Below, in pieces: positions 53,294 through 61,854 of a stretch of DNA of 64,000 nt; the stretch's first letter is position 1, and each line of letters opens with the position of its first letter. The notes under the pieces were generated by a model. That model saw nothing but the letters and a program-made list of their open reading frames with translations. It made no database searches and was not told where the DNA came from. Source of the stretch: Thalassospiraceae bacterium LMO-SO8 (lineage in GTDB: Bacteria; Pseudomonadota; Alphaproteobacteria; Rhodospirillales; Casp-alpha2); contig CP134226.1 in assembly GCA_031655335.1 (NCBI GenBank), positions 372,001-436,000 on the forward strand. Reading direction: 5' to 3'. The position numbers were made by a program, and so were the translations under genes.

Positions 53294-54691
53294 ATGCCCG
53301 CACGATCCGTGACCATGACCCTGCCCAGGTGGACAGCCCTTGCCGTGTTTTCCCTGGCGGTCCTGCTGCTGCTTGCCCCCACGCCCGAGGGGTGGGAGCC
53401 CAAGGTCCTGCGCGGCGGCGCCCTCGTCCTGTTCGCCATGGGCTTTTTCGCGACCGGCGTGATGCCCGAATTCGTGACCGGCCTGGCCTTCTTCGCCGTC
53501 GCCTCGCTGATCGCCGTGGCCCCGGCCGACGTGATCTTCGCCGGCTGGTCATCGACCGCCCTGTGGCTGACCTTCGGCGGCCTGATCGTCGGCATCGCGG
53601 TCACCCGTACGGGCCTGGGCGGCAGGCTGGCGGCGCGGCTGACCGGCCTGTTCGGCGAAACCTACAAGGCCCAGGTCGCCGCCATGGTGCTGGTCGGCGT
53701 GGCGCTGTCGTTCCTCATGCCTTCGACCATGGGGCGGGTGATTTTGTTGGTGCCGATCGCCCTGGCCCTGGCCGACCGCCTGGGCTTCACCGCGGGGCGC
53801 AACGGCCGCAACGGCCTGGTGATGGCCGTGGCCTGCGGCACCTGGATGCCGGCCGTCGCCATCCTGCCGGCCAACGTGCCCAACATGGTCCTGGCCGGCA
53901 CGGCGGAAACGCTCTACGGCATGCATTTCACTTACGGCGCCTATCTGCTGCTGCACTTTCCGATCACCGGGGTGCTCAAGGCCATCGCCATCTATTTCGC
54001 CGTGCTGATGCTGTTTCCCGACCGCGCCGACACGCCTACCGCGCAGACAGCGCCGGCCATGCCCATGAGCCGCGACGAAAAGGTTCTGGCCGTTGTCCTG
54101 AGCGTTACCCTGGCCCTGTGGGCGCTTGATTTCTGGCACGGCGTTTCGCCGGCCTGGATCGCCCTGTCGGCGGGCGTGGTCTGCCTACTGCCCGGCGTCG
54201 ATCTGGTCACCAAGGACGACTTCATGACCCGCTTCAACACGGCCTCGGTGATCTACATCGCCGCCGTGCTGTCCGTCGCCGCGATCATCGTCGATTCCGG
54301 GGTGGGACGGGAACTGGCGGCCCGCATCCTGCCGCTGCTGCCGCTCGACCCGGCGACCCCGGCGACCAACTTCGCGACCCTGATCGGGCTGGGCGCGGCG
54401 ACCGGCGTGCTGGCGACCGCCCCCAGCGTGCCCGCCGTGCTGCCGCCCTTCGCCCAGGACCTGGCCACGGCCACGGGCTTTCCCCTGGTCACCGTGCTGA
54501 TGACCTTCGTGTTGGGTTATTCCACCATGTTCCTGCCCTATCAGGTACCGCCGCTGGTGGTGGCGCTGCAACTGGGCGGCGTCAGCCTGCGCAAGGCCGG
54601 GCAATTCACCTTGCTGCTGGCGGCGCTGACCATCGTCTTTCTGCTGCCGCTGAGCTTCCTGTGGTGGCGGTTCCTGGGCTATCTGCCGTAG
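53294..54691 (+). CDS. SLC13/DASS-family anion transporter
   Basis: A 465-residue membrane protein with about eleven helices and the two repeated halves of the DASS/CitT-type fold: WLTFGGLIVGIAVTRTGLG in the first and YIAAVLSVAAIIVDSGVG in the second. Substrates in this family are dicarboxylates, sulfate or related anions; none can be assigned, though sulfate is a possibility given the sulfur metabolism. A TGGAGGA ribosome binding site precedes the ATG at 53294. Confidence 0.85.
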   Translation: MPARSVTMTLPRWTALAVFSLAVLLLLAPTPEGWEPKVLRGGALVLFAMGFFATGVMPEFVTGLAFFAVASLIAVAPADVIFAGWSSTALWLTFGGLIVGIAVTRTGLGGRLAARLTGLFGETYKAQVAAMVLVGVALSFLMPSTMGRVILLVPIALALADRLGFTAGRNGRNGLVMAVACGTWMPAVAILPANVPNMVLAGTAETLYGMHFTYGAYLLLHFPITGVLKAIAIYFAVLMLFPDRADTPTAQTAPAMPMSRDEKVLAVVLSVTLALWALDFWHGVSPAWIALSAGVVCLLPGVDLVTKDDFMTRFNTASVIYIAAVLSVAAIIVDSGVGRELAARILPLLPLDPATPATNFATLIGLGAATGVLATAPSVPAVLPPFAQDLATATGFPLVTVLMTFVLGYSTMFLPYQVPPLVVALQLGGVSLRKAGQFTLLLAALTIVFLLPLSFLWWRFLGYLP

Positions 54692-54701
54692 GATCACAGG
54701 C

Positions 54702-54920
54702 ATGAGCATCGACGGCCCCATTTCCCAGATCACGACCCTGACCTGCCCCCTGTGCGAGCATACGGCGACAGAGGTCATGCCGACGGACCAGTGCATCTAT
54801 TATTACCAATGTATGGAATGCGGCAGCCTGTTGACGCCGGAACCGGGCGACTGCTGCGTGTTTTGTTCCTACGCCACCGTGCCCTGCCCGCCGGCGCAGG
54901 CTCGCTCCGGCCGGCCCTAG
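54702..54920 (+). CDS. GDCCVxC-motif small metal-binding protein
   Basis: A 72-residue protein with three Cys clusters, CPLC, QCMECGS and GDCCVFCSYATVPCP, the last being the signature of the GDCCVxC family. Such proteins occasionally carry selenocysteine and cluster with mercury or metal genes; function is unknown. The ATG is ten bases after the transporter stop. Its end overlaps the DUF983 stop on the other strand by four bases. Confidence 0.82.
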   Translation: MSIDGPISQITTLTCPLCEHTATEVMPTDQCIYYYQCMECGSLLTPEPGDCCVFCSYATVPCPPAQARSGRP

Positions 54921-55324
54921 ACCCCGCCCGGGCGTGTCTCTTCCTCGGTCGACCGATACTTGTACTGCAGGCCCACGGCCATGCCCTTCAGCGGCACCAT
55001 GATGCCGAGGGTAAGCAGCGTGCCGAGGGGAATCCACAGCAGCAGATGGACCCAGACCGGAGGCTCGTAGACAACCTCGAGCCCCAGCGCCAATCCGACG
55101 ATGATCCCGCCGATGATCAGCAGCACCGGCACGACGGGCCCGTCGCCGGTGTCATGGCCATGGAAGCTCATGCCACAGACGTCGCAGGTGTCGGCGACCT
55201 TGAGGTAGCCCTTGAACAGGCGGCCTTCGCCACAGCGCGGACAGCGGCCACGGATGCCGCGCATCACCGGCGAGGCGCCGTCGCCGTCCGCACTGGGGGA
55301 TGGGCTGCTCGCAAGGTCGTTCAT
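54917..55324 (-). CDS. DUF983 family membrane protein
   Basis: A 135-residue protein. A zinc-ribbon-like part (GRCPRCGEGRLF, CDVCGMSF) is followed by two transmembrane helices (VVPVLLIIGGIIVGLALGL and VHLLLWIPLGTLLTLGIMV). DUF983 proteins are regularly found at the end of cox operons, suggesting a role in oxidase assembly. Here a terminator lies between it and ctaE. The ATG at 55324 has an AGGAG site. Confidence 0.88.
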   Translation of the reverse strand: MNDLASSPSPSADGDGASPVMRGIRGRCPRCGEGRLFKGYLKVADTCDVCGMSFHGHDTGDGPVVPVLLIIGGIIVGLALGLEVVYEPPVWVHLLLWIPLGTLLTLGIMVPLKGMAVGLQYKYRSTEEETRPGGV

Positions 55325-55416
55325 GGTCAACTCCTGAAAATTCTACATCCCCCAGACGTGAATTGAAGATAAGGCGGCGATGCGCCGATTACCAGCAGAC
55401 GCTGATGAAAGCCCAC

Positions 55417-55448
55417 AAAAGAAAACGCTCCCCCGAAGGGGAGCGTTT
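55417..55448 (-). terminator. Intrinsic terminator of the cytochrome oxidase operon
   Basis: On the minus strand AAACGCTCCCC pairs with GGGGAGCGTTT (11 base pairs) around a TTCG tetraloop, followed by TTTTCTTTT. It lies 25 bases downstream of ctaE. Confidence 0.92.
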
Positions 55449-55473
55449 CCGAAACCAAAGGATGGTGTTCGAC

Positions 55474-56286
55474 TTAGAGAAGCTGGGTCGCGGTCCCCTT
55501 GCCCCACCAGTAGATGGAGACGAACAGGAACAGCCAGACCACGTCGACGAAATGCCAGTACCAGGCGGCGGCTTCGAAGCCGATGTGCTTTTCCGCCGTG
55601 AAATGGCCCTTCGACGCCCGGAACAGGCAGACCAGCAGGAAGGTCGTCCCGACGATGACGTGGAAGCCGTGGAACCCGGTGGCCAGATAGAAGGTCGACG
55701 GGTAGATCCCGTCCTTCAGGCCGAAGGCCGCATGGTGATATTCGTAGGCCTGGAAGCCCGTGAAGATCATGCCCAGGATGACCGTGTAAACCAGCCAGCG
55801 CGCACACATCTTGTTGTCGCCATGGCGGATCGCATGGTGGGCGACCGTCACCGTGGCGCCCGAGGTCAGCAGGATCAAGGTGTTCAGGAAGGGGATGTTC
55901 CAGGGATTGAAGGGAATGATCTCCTTCGGTGGCCAGGGCACGGTCGCGACGTTCGACAGGAACGGCACGCTGGCATGGAAGAAGGCCCAGAAGAAGGCGA
56001 AGAAGAACATCACTTCCGAAGCGATGAACAGCAGCATGCCGACGCGCAGGCCGTGCGCGACCACATCCGTGTGGTACTTGCGGGTCAGGCTTTCCGCGAC
56101 CACGTCCTTCCACCAACCGTAGAAGGTGTAGAACATGATGACGAAGCCGGCCGCCATCAGGTACCAGGGGCCGCCGTGCATGAACCAGATGCTGCCACAG
56201 GCCGTTATCAGGGCCGCCACCGATCCCATGAGGGGCCACTTCGAGGGCTCCACCATGTGGAAGGGATGATTACCGCCACTCGCCAT
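55474..56286 (-). CDS. ctaE: Cytochrome c oxidase subunit III
   Basis: A 270-residue membrane protein with seven predicted helices; HPFHMVEPSKWPL near the start, SEVMFFFAFFWAFFHAS, and the conserved GFHGFHVIVGTTFLLVCLFR. It stabilises the catalytic subunit and proton uptake of the aa3 oxidase. Last gene of the minus-strand operon before the terminator. Confidence 0.97.
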   Translation of the reverse strand: MASGGNHPFHMVEPSKWPLMGSVAALITACGSIWFMHGGPWYLMAAGFVIMFYTFYGWWKDVVAESLTRKYHTDVVAHGLRVGMLLFIASEVMFFFAFFWAFFHASVPFLSNVATVPWPPKEIIPFNPWNIPFLNTLILLTSGATVTVAHHAIRHGDNKMCARWLVYTVILGMIFTGFQAYEYHHAAFGLKDGIYPSTFYLATGFHGFHVIVGTTFLLVCLFRASKGHFTAEKHIGFEAAAWYWHFVDVVWLFLFVSIYWWGKGTATQLL

Positions 56287-56354
56287 TCTTTTTACTCCCT
56301 TTGGTCGTTCGTATGGGGAACCGCGGTTCCCGTAAGCCTGTCAGATGGAGCCGG

Positions 56355-56966
56355 TCAACCGCCCGGGCGCGCGTCGCCAACAGCGACGGCGCTGGTCTTT
56401 TGAACGGCGGAGGCGGCATCAGCCGCCCGGTGAAACGTATAGGACAGCACGATCTCGCGCACGTCCTTGGTGTTGGGGTCCGTGAAGAACTCCGGATCGA
56501 CATAGAACTGCACCGGCATGTCGACCTGCTGGCCGGCCTGCAAGGTCTGTTCGGTAAAGCAGAAACATTCGATCTTGGTGAAGTAGATGCCGGCCTTGTA
56601 CGGCGTCACGTTGAAGCTGGCCGTGCCGGTGACCGGCGTGCTCTCGTCGTTTTTCGCGGAATAGAAGGCAAGCGCCTGTTCCCCGGCATGGAGCGTCACC
56701 CGGCGCTGTTCCGGGCGGAAGTCCCAGTTGAGGTCGCGCGCCACGTTGGCGTCGAAGGCGATGGTGACCGTCCTACCCTGCATGGCCGACGAAACCGTCT
56801 TGGCGCCGGCGTCCGACACCTGGGTCGTGCCGCCGTAGCCGGTGACTTGGCAGAACAGCTGGTACAACGGAACCGACGCATAGGATAGACCGACCATGCC
56901 GCCGACAACGGCGAACAGCGCAAGCGCCGTCCGCCGATTGTTGGAATTGCGGGGTTGCCGTGACAC
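56355..56966 (-). CDS. ctaG: Cytochrome c oxidase assembly protein CtaG/Cox11
   Basis: A 203-residue copper chaperone with one N-terminal helix (TALALFAVVGGMVGLSYASV) and a periplasmic domain with the copper motif ECFCFTEQTL. It inserts CuB into subunit I. It uses a GTG start at 56966. It lies between ctaD and ctaE, a usual place in alphaproteobacteria, but without ctaB beside it. Confidence 0.95.
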   Translation of the reverse strand: MSRQPRNSNNRRTALALFAVVGGMVGLSYASVPLYQLFCQVTGYGGTTQVSDAGAKTVSSAMQGRTVTIAFDANVARDLNWDFRPEQRRVTLHAGEQALAFYSAKNDESTPVTGTASFNVTPYKAGIYFTKIECFCFTEQTLQAGQQVDMPVQFYVDPEFFTDPNTKDVREIVLSYTFHRAADAASAVQKTSAVAVGDARPGG

Positions 56967-57002
56967 GGGCGGGGTCCTCGTTGCCAGTTCCAGCGCCGGG
57001 CC

Positions 57003-58628
57003 TTAGTGGGCCTCGGCCTTGCCGGTCATGTCGGGCACGTCCTCAAAGGTGTGGAACGGCGCCGGGCTCGGCACGGTCCATTCCAAGGTCGTGGCGCCGA
57101 CACCCCACGGATTGGCTTCCGCCGGCTTCCCGGCGGACAGGGTGCGCCACAGCACGACGAAGAACAACAGCGTACCGGCGATGGTCACCAGGGCGCCGAT
57201 GGACGACACCATGTTCCAGCCCGAATAAACGTCCGGGTAATCCTGGATACGGCGCGGCATGCCGGCCATGCCCAGGAAGTGCTGCGGGAAGAACAGGATG
57301 TTGACGCCGACGAAGGTCACCCAGAAATGCAGGCGGCCCAGGGCTTCCGGATACTGACGGCCGGACATTTTGCCGATCCAGTAGTACCAGCCGGCGAAGA
57401 TCGCGAACACGGCGCCCAGCGACAGCACATAGTGGAAGTGGGCGACCACGTAATAGGTGTCGTGGAAGGCCAGATCGACGCCCGAGTTGGCCAGAACCAC
57501 GCCGGTCACGCCGCCGACCACGAACAGGAAGATGAAGCCGATGGCCCACAGCATGGGCGTGTCGAAGCGGATGGAGCCGCCCCACATGGTCGCGATCCAC
57601 GAAAAGATCTTAACCCCCGTCGGCACCGCGATGACCATCGTGGCGGCCACGAAGTAGGCCCGCGTTTCCACGTTCAGGCCGACCGTGTACATGTGGTGGG
57701 CCCACACGACAAAACCGATGAAGCCGATGGAAACCATGGCGTAGGCCATGCCGAGATAACCGAACACCGGCTTCTTGGAGAAGGTCGAGACGATCTGCGA
57801 GATGATGCCGAAGGCCGGCACGATCATGATGTAGACCTCGGGATGGCCGAAGAACCAGAACAGGTGCTGCCACAGGATCGGGTCGCCGCCGCCGGACGGC
57901 ACGAAGAAGGTGGTGCCGAAGTTGCGGTCGGTCAGCAGCATGGTCAGGCAGCCCGCCAGCACCGGCAGGGCCAGCAGCAGCAGGAAGGCCGTGATCAGGA
58001 TCGACCACACGAACAGCGGCATGCGGTGGATCGTCATGCCGGGGGCCCGCATGTTCAGGATCGTGACGATGAAGTTGATGGCGCCCAGGATCGACGAGGC
58101 CCCTGCCACATGCAGCGACAGGATGGCGAAGTCGACGGCCATGGTCGGGTGGAAATCGATGCTCGAAAGCGGCGGATACACGGTCCAGCCCGTGCCGGCG
58201 CCACCGCCGATGACGCCCGAGAAGACCAGCAGCACCGTTGAGGCGACCAGCAGCCAGAACGAAATGTTGTTCATGCGCGGGAAGGCCATGTCGGGCGCAC
58301 CGATCATCATCGGCACGAACCAGTTGCCGAATCCGCCGATCAGCGCCGGCATGACCACGAAGAACACCATGAGGAAGCCGTGCGCCGTGACCAGGACGTT
58401 ATAGAAGTGCGCGTCGGCGATGAACTGAATGCCCGGTTCGGCCAGTTCCAACCGGATCAGCCAGGATGCCACCCCGCCCAGGATCGCCGCGAATATCGCG
58501 ACAACCATGTACAGGGTCCCGATGTCCTTGTGGTTGGTGGAATAAAGCCACCGCCCAATGCCCTTGGGAGCGTGGTTGTGATCGTCGTGCCCGCCGTGTC
58601 CGTCGTGGGCGCTCACTTCACTGGCCAT
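57003..58628 (-). CDS. ctaD: Cytochrome c oxidase subunit I (aa3 type)
   Basis: A 541-residue catalytic subunit. Heme and copper ligands are in [10 protein letters not shown] (helix II), FGHPEVYI (helix VI), WAHHMYTVG (helix VII His pair) and [12 protein letters not shown] (helix X, two heme ligands). The HPEVY motif carries the cross-linked His-Tyr, indicating an A-type oxidase. The N-terminus has a His-rich tail. It pairs with subunit II upstream. Confidence 0.98.
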   Translation of the reverse strand: MASEVSAHDGHGGHDDHNHAPKGIGRWLYSTNHKDIGTLYMVVAIFAAILGGVASWLIRLELAEPGIQFIADAHFYNVLVTAHGFLMVFFVVMPALIGGFGNWFVPMMIGAPDMAFPRMNNISFWLLVASTVLLVFSGVIGGGAGTGWTVYPPLSSIDFHPTMAVDFAILSLHVAGASSILGAINFIVTILNMRAPGMTIHRMPLFVWSILITAFLLLLALPVLAGCLTMLLTDRNFGTTFFVPSGGGDPILWQHLFWFFGHPEVYIMIVPAFGIISQIVSTFSKKPVFGYLGMAYAMVSIGFIGFVVWAHHMYTVGLNVETRAYFVAATMVIAVPTGVKIFSWIATMWGGSIRFDTPMLWAIGFIFLFVVGGVTGVVLANSGVDLAFHDTYYVVAHFHYVLSLGAVFAIFAGWYYWIGKMSGRQYPEALGRLHFWVTFVGVNILFFPQHFLGMAGMPRRIQDYPDVYSGWNMVSSIGALVTIAGTLLFFVVLWRTLSAGKPAEANPWGVGATTLEWTVPSPAPFHTFEDVPDMTGKAEAH

Positions 58629-58709
58629 GGGTCAACCTCTTCTCGTTCCGTTATATTGCGGCCGCCGCGGCGTGCCGTGAATTCCTGAAATGCCGAATAA
58701 ACCGCCCGA

Positions 58710-59570
58710 TCAGTTTTTGACCTGGGCGACCTTAACCTGGGCCTCTCCGGCTGCCGGGGCCGGCATGGAGTCGGCGTATTTCGCCTTCGCCGCCGCCACC
58801 CAGGCCGCGAATTCTTCCTTCGAGACCGCCTTCACGTGAATCGGCATATAGGCATGGCCGACGCCGCAGAGTTCCGAACACTGGCCGTAATAGTCGCCCG
58901 GCTTGGTGATCCGCACCCAGTTTTCGTTGGTCCGGCCGGGAACCGAGTCCAGTTTCAGACCGAACGCCGGCATGGCCCAGTTGTGGATCACGTCGTCGGC
59001 GGTCTGCAGCACGCGGATGTTCGTGTCGACCGGCAGGACGACCATGTTGTCGACGGTCAGCAAGCGCGGCTGGCCGGGCTTAAGATCCTCGGCCTGGACC
59101 ATCTGGCTGTCGAACCCGAAATCGCCGTGATCCGGATATTTATAGGACCAGTACCACTGATGCCCGACGACCTTGAGGGTCATGTCCGGGTTTTCGTACT
59201 TGTCCTGGAAGAACAGCAGTTTGAACGACGGCACCGCGATCACCACCAGAATGATGATCGGCACCACGGTCCACACCACCTCGATGAAGGTGTTGTGGGT
59301 CGTCTTCGACGGCACCGGGTTGGCCTTTTCGTTGAACTTGACGATCACGTAGATCAGCAGAAACAGCACGAACAACGTGATGATCGTGATGATCCAGAAC
59401 AGCAGATTATGAAAATCCTCAATCCGTTCCATGACCGGGGACGCGGCTTCCTGGAAGTTCATTTGCCAGGGCTTCGCGATGCCGTCCGCCAAGGCGCTGC
59501 CGCCGAAGGAAAGAAGGAAAAGTGCGGCACCTGTGATCAGGGCGTGCAATCTCAAGGTCATGGTCCTCAT
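58710..59570 (-). CDS. ctaC: Cytochrome c oxidase subunit II
   Basis: A 286-residue subunit with signal peptide, two transmembrane helices (LLFWIITIITLFVLFLLIYV and VPIIILVVIAVPSF) and a cupredoxin domain. The CuA site is QCSELCGVGHAYMPIHV with all ligands. It receives electrons from cytochrome c. The start is 59570 or the in-frame ATG at 59561; neither has an ideal ribosome binding site. Confidence 0.97.
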   Translation of the reverse strand: MRTMTLRLHALITGAALFLLSFGGSALADGIAKPWQMNFQEAASPVMERIEDFHNLLFWIITIITLFVLFLLIYVIVKFNEKANPVPSKTTHNTFIEVVWTVVPIIILVVIAVPSFKLLFFQDKYENPDMTLKVVGHQWYWSYKYPDHGDFGFDSQMVQAEDLKPGQPRLLTVDNMVVLPVDTNIRVLQTADDVIHNWAMPAFGLKLDSVPGRTNENWVRITKPGDYYGQCSELCGVGHAYMPIHVKAVSKEEFAAWVAAAKAKYADSMPAPAAGEAQVKVAQVKN

Positions 59571-59873
59571 CCGAAATTACCGGGCATTGGGATTTACACT
59601 CAAAAGACGTTAATCCGTTAGGCCCTTGTTTCTTAACCCATTATGCCTACGCCCGGCCGCGCGCGATGGCGCCTCGCCACCGGGGAGACGAGAGGTCTTA
59701 GCTAGCATCCCCCGGCGGCATTGCAAAGGCTTTTTTACCCTGGACAAACGGCCTAATAGCCTTGATTTTCCGCCATCGAGGTCCAACCTGGGGCGGACGG
59801 CCCCCGCCGCCGCCGACATGGCGACGTTCTTGCCCGACAGGCGGGCGGCACGAAATTGAGCAAGGAACGCAAG
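59571..59873. other. Divergent intergenic region between the two oxidase operons
   Basis: About 303 bases separating ctaC on the minus strand from the micro-ORF operon on the plus strand. It must hold both promoters. I see no longer ORF, no RNA gene and no clear palindromic operator here. Confidence 0.5.
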
Positions 59874-59963
59874 ATGATGAAGAACTGGCAGTTGGGCGCC
59901 ATCCTGGGCGTCGTGGCGGTGACGATGTACCTGCTTTTCTGGCTCAATATGACGACTCGCTAG
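59874..59963 (+). CDS. Small membrane peptide preceding the DUF420 gene
   Basis: A 29-residue peptide (or 28, from the second ATG at 59877) made almost only of one transmembrane helix, WQLGAILGVVAVTMYLLFW, with a polar end NMTTR. AAGGAA lies about eight to ten bases upstream. It ends 13 bases before DUF420, so it is probably translated with it. It resembles small accessory subunits of oxidases in size, but no family match is certain. Confidence 0.62.
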   Translation: MMKNWQLGAILGVVAVTMYLLFWLNMTTR

Positions 59964-59976
59964 ACCGCCCACCGTC

Positions 59977-60408
59977 ATGACCATTCAAGACCTGCCCCAC
60001 CTGATCGCCGGTTTCAACGCCCTGTCCGTGGTGTTCATGACCATCGGCTACGTGTTCATCCGGCAGGGTGCCAAGGACAAACACCGCGCCATGATGCTCT
60101 GCGCGGCCGCCGCCTCGGCCCTGTTCCTGGTGGTCTACGTGATCTACAAGTTCAATTCCGGTTTCGCCAAGTTCGGCGGCGAAGGCATGATCCGGCCCGT
60201 CTATTTCACCATCCTGATCGTCCATGTGATCGGCGCCATCGCCATCACGCCGCTGGTTCCCATGACCTTCTGGCGGGCTCTGACCGGCCAGTTCGCGCGC
60301 CACAAGGCGCTGGCGCGCTGGGTCTGGCCGCTGTGGATGTATGTCGGGATTTCCGGCGTCGTGGTTTATGTCATGGCCGTGCACCTTTATCCTTATACGG
60401 GCCAATGA
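59977..60408 (+). CDS. DUF420 (CtaM-like) membrane protein
   Basis: A 143-residue protein with four helices and the DUF420 pattern: DLPHLIAGFNALSVVFMTIGY, HRAMMLCAAAASALFLVVYV, and IHVIGAIAITPLVPMTFWRA. In Bacillus CtaM is required for activity of an aa3 oxidase, perhaps by helping heme or copper insertion. Its His residues could bind a metal. Its stop overlaps the next start as ATGA. Confidence 0.82.
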   Translation: MTIQDLPHLIAGFNALSVVFMTIGYVFIRQGAKDKHRAMMLCAAAASALFLVVYVIYKFNSGFAKFGGEGMIRPVYFTILIVHVIGAIAITPLVPMTFWRALTGQFARHKALARWVWPLWMYVGISGVVVYVMAVHLYPYTGQ

Positions 60409-61823
60409 CGGACAACGTGGAAATCCCTGACGGAACCCTGGGCGCCGCCGCCGGCAGCGAGGACGCGCGCTGGGAAACCCGCGCCTGGCTGCTGCTGGGC
60501 CTGGCCGCGCTCGCCATCGCCGGGGCGTTCGCCTTGATGCTGGCCGTGTCCCGCGTGCCCGGGGCGGAACGAATGATTCCCTGGCCGCTCCATTTCTTCG
60601 AAAAAGGCCTGGTCATCCACGTCGTCTATTCCTTCGTCGTGTGGTTCCTCTGCCTGCTCGGCGCCCTGGCGGCGGCCACGACCTATCACCTGGACGGCGG
60701 CCGGTCGCGCGGCCGGTCGACGGGACGTTCGGCCGTGTGGATGGTGGCCGCCGGGGAAATCCTGCTGATGATCCCGGCCCTGAAGCACGACACTCAGCCA
60801 TCCCTCAACAACTACGTGCCGACGGTGATCGACCCGCTCTACTACCTGGGCCTGGTGTTCATCTTCATGGGGGTGCTGTTCGTCGTCCTGCGCCTCGCGG
60901 CGGCGTTCCTGCGCCGCGTCAACCAACCGGGTCCGGGCGGCCTGGGCATTCTGCTGACGGGCCTGATCTACGTCGCCGCCTTCGCCTGCTTCGCCGTGAC
61001 CTTTCAAGCGGCCTCGGGTGAACCGGCCTCGGTGGAGTTGAACGAACGCCTGTTCTGGGGCGGCGGGCATGTCCTGCAGTTCGTCAACACGGGCCTGATG
61101 CTCTGCGCCTGGTGGGCCCTGGCCGGGGCCGCGGGGCGGCCGCTTCCGGGCGGGCTGTTCTTCGCCGCCCTGGCGGCCCTGGCCGCCTTCGCGTCGATCG
61201 GCCCCACCCTGTACTGGGCGTACCCCATGTTCAGCCCCGAACAGACCCGGGCCTTCACCGACCTGCAATACCTGTTGGGCCCGGCTCCCGTCGTGCTGGC
61301 CGCCGCCTTCCTGTTCACCGGCGGCGGCACGCCGCCCGCCGACGACCGCGCGCGTCTGGCGCGGTCCGCCCTCCATCTGTCCATGGCGGTGTTTTTCCTG
61401 GGCGGGCTGCTCGGCCTGTTCGTCGACGGCGCCGACACCCGCACCCCGGCCCATTATCACGGCGTCATCGGCGGCGTGAACCTGGCCCTGATGGGGCTGG
61501 TGTTCTGCGCCCTGCTGCCGTCGTTGGATCGTGCCCCCAGGCTGGGCCGCGCCGTGTTTGCCCTGTTCTGGCTCTACGGCCTGGGCCAGGCGCTGCATTC
61601 GGCGGGCCTGTTCCTGGCCGGCGGATACGGCGCGCCGCGCAAGGTGGCGGGCGACGTCGCCGGGCTGGAAGCGTTCGGCGCCAAGGTCGGGCTCTACGGC
61701 ATGGGCGTGGGTGCGGTGATCGCCGTGGCCGGCGGCGTCATGTTCATCTGGATCGTCGGGCGGGCACTTTTACGCCGACCTGGACCAACGGACACTGGCC
61801 CTCGGCGCGAACTTAAAATATAA
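60405..61823 (+). CDS. Divergent heme-copper-oxidase-like membrane protein without CuB His pair
   Basis: A 472-residue protein with about twelve helices. Histidines sit where subunit I has heme ligands: His72 in GLVIHVVYSFVVW (helix II-like), His222 in WGGGHVLQFVNTG (helix VI-like), and His350/His352 in PAHYHGVIGGVN (helix X-like HxH). The helix VII His-His pair needed for CuB is absent: the region from about residues 255-300 has no His. Heme may therefore bind, but a normal binuclear centre is unlikely. It is translationally coupled to DUF420 and lies just before ctaB. Function unknown: possible heme carrier, assembly factor or quinol/NO-related enzyme. Confidence 0.7.
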   Translation: MTDNVEIPDGTLGAAAGSEDARWETRAWLLLGLAALAIAGAFALMLAVSRVPGAERMIPWPLHFFEKGLVIHVVYSFVVWFLCLLGALAAATTYHLDGGRSRGRSTGRSAVWMVAAGEILLMIPALKHDTQPSLNNYVPTVIDPLYYLGLVFIFMGVLFVVLRLAAAFLRRVNQPGPGGLGILLTGLIYVAAFACFAVTFQAASGEPASVELNERLFWGGGHVLQFVNTGLMLCAWWALAGAAGRPLPGGLFFAALAALAAFASIGPTLYWAYPMFSPEQTRAFTDLQYLLGPAPVVLAAAFLFTGGGTPPADDRARLARSALHLSMAVFFLGGLLGLFVDGADTRTPAHYHGVIGGVNLALMGLVFCALLPSLDRAPRLGRAVFALFWLYGLGQALHSAGLFLAGGYGAPRKVAGDVAGLEAFGAKVGLYGMGVGAVIAVAGGVMFIWIVGRALLRRPGPTDTGPRRELKI

Positions 61824-61854
61824 AGCGCCCAGGCCACGCACACAGATCAACGTC

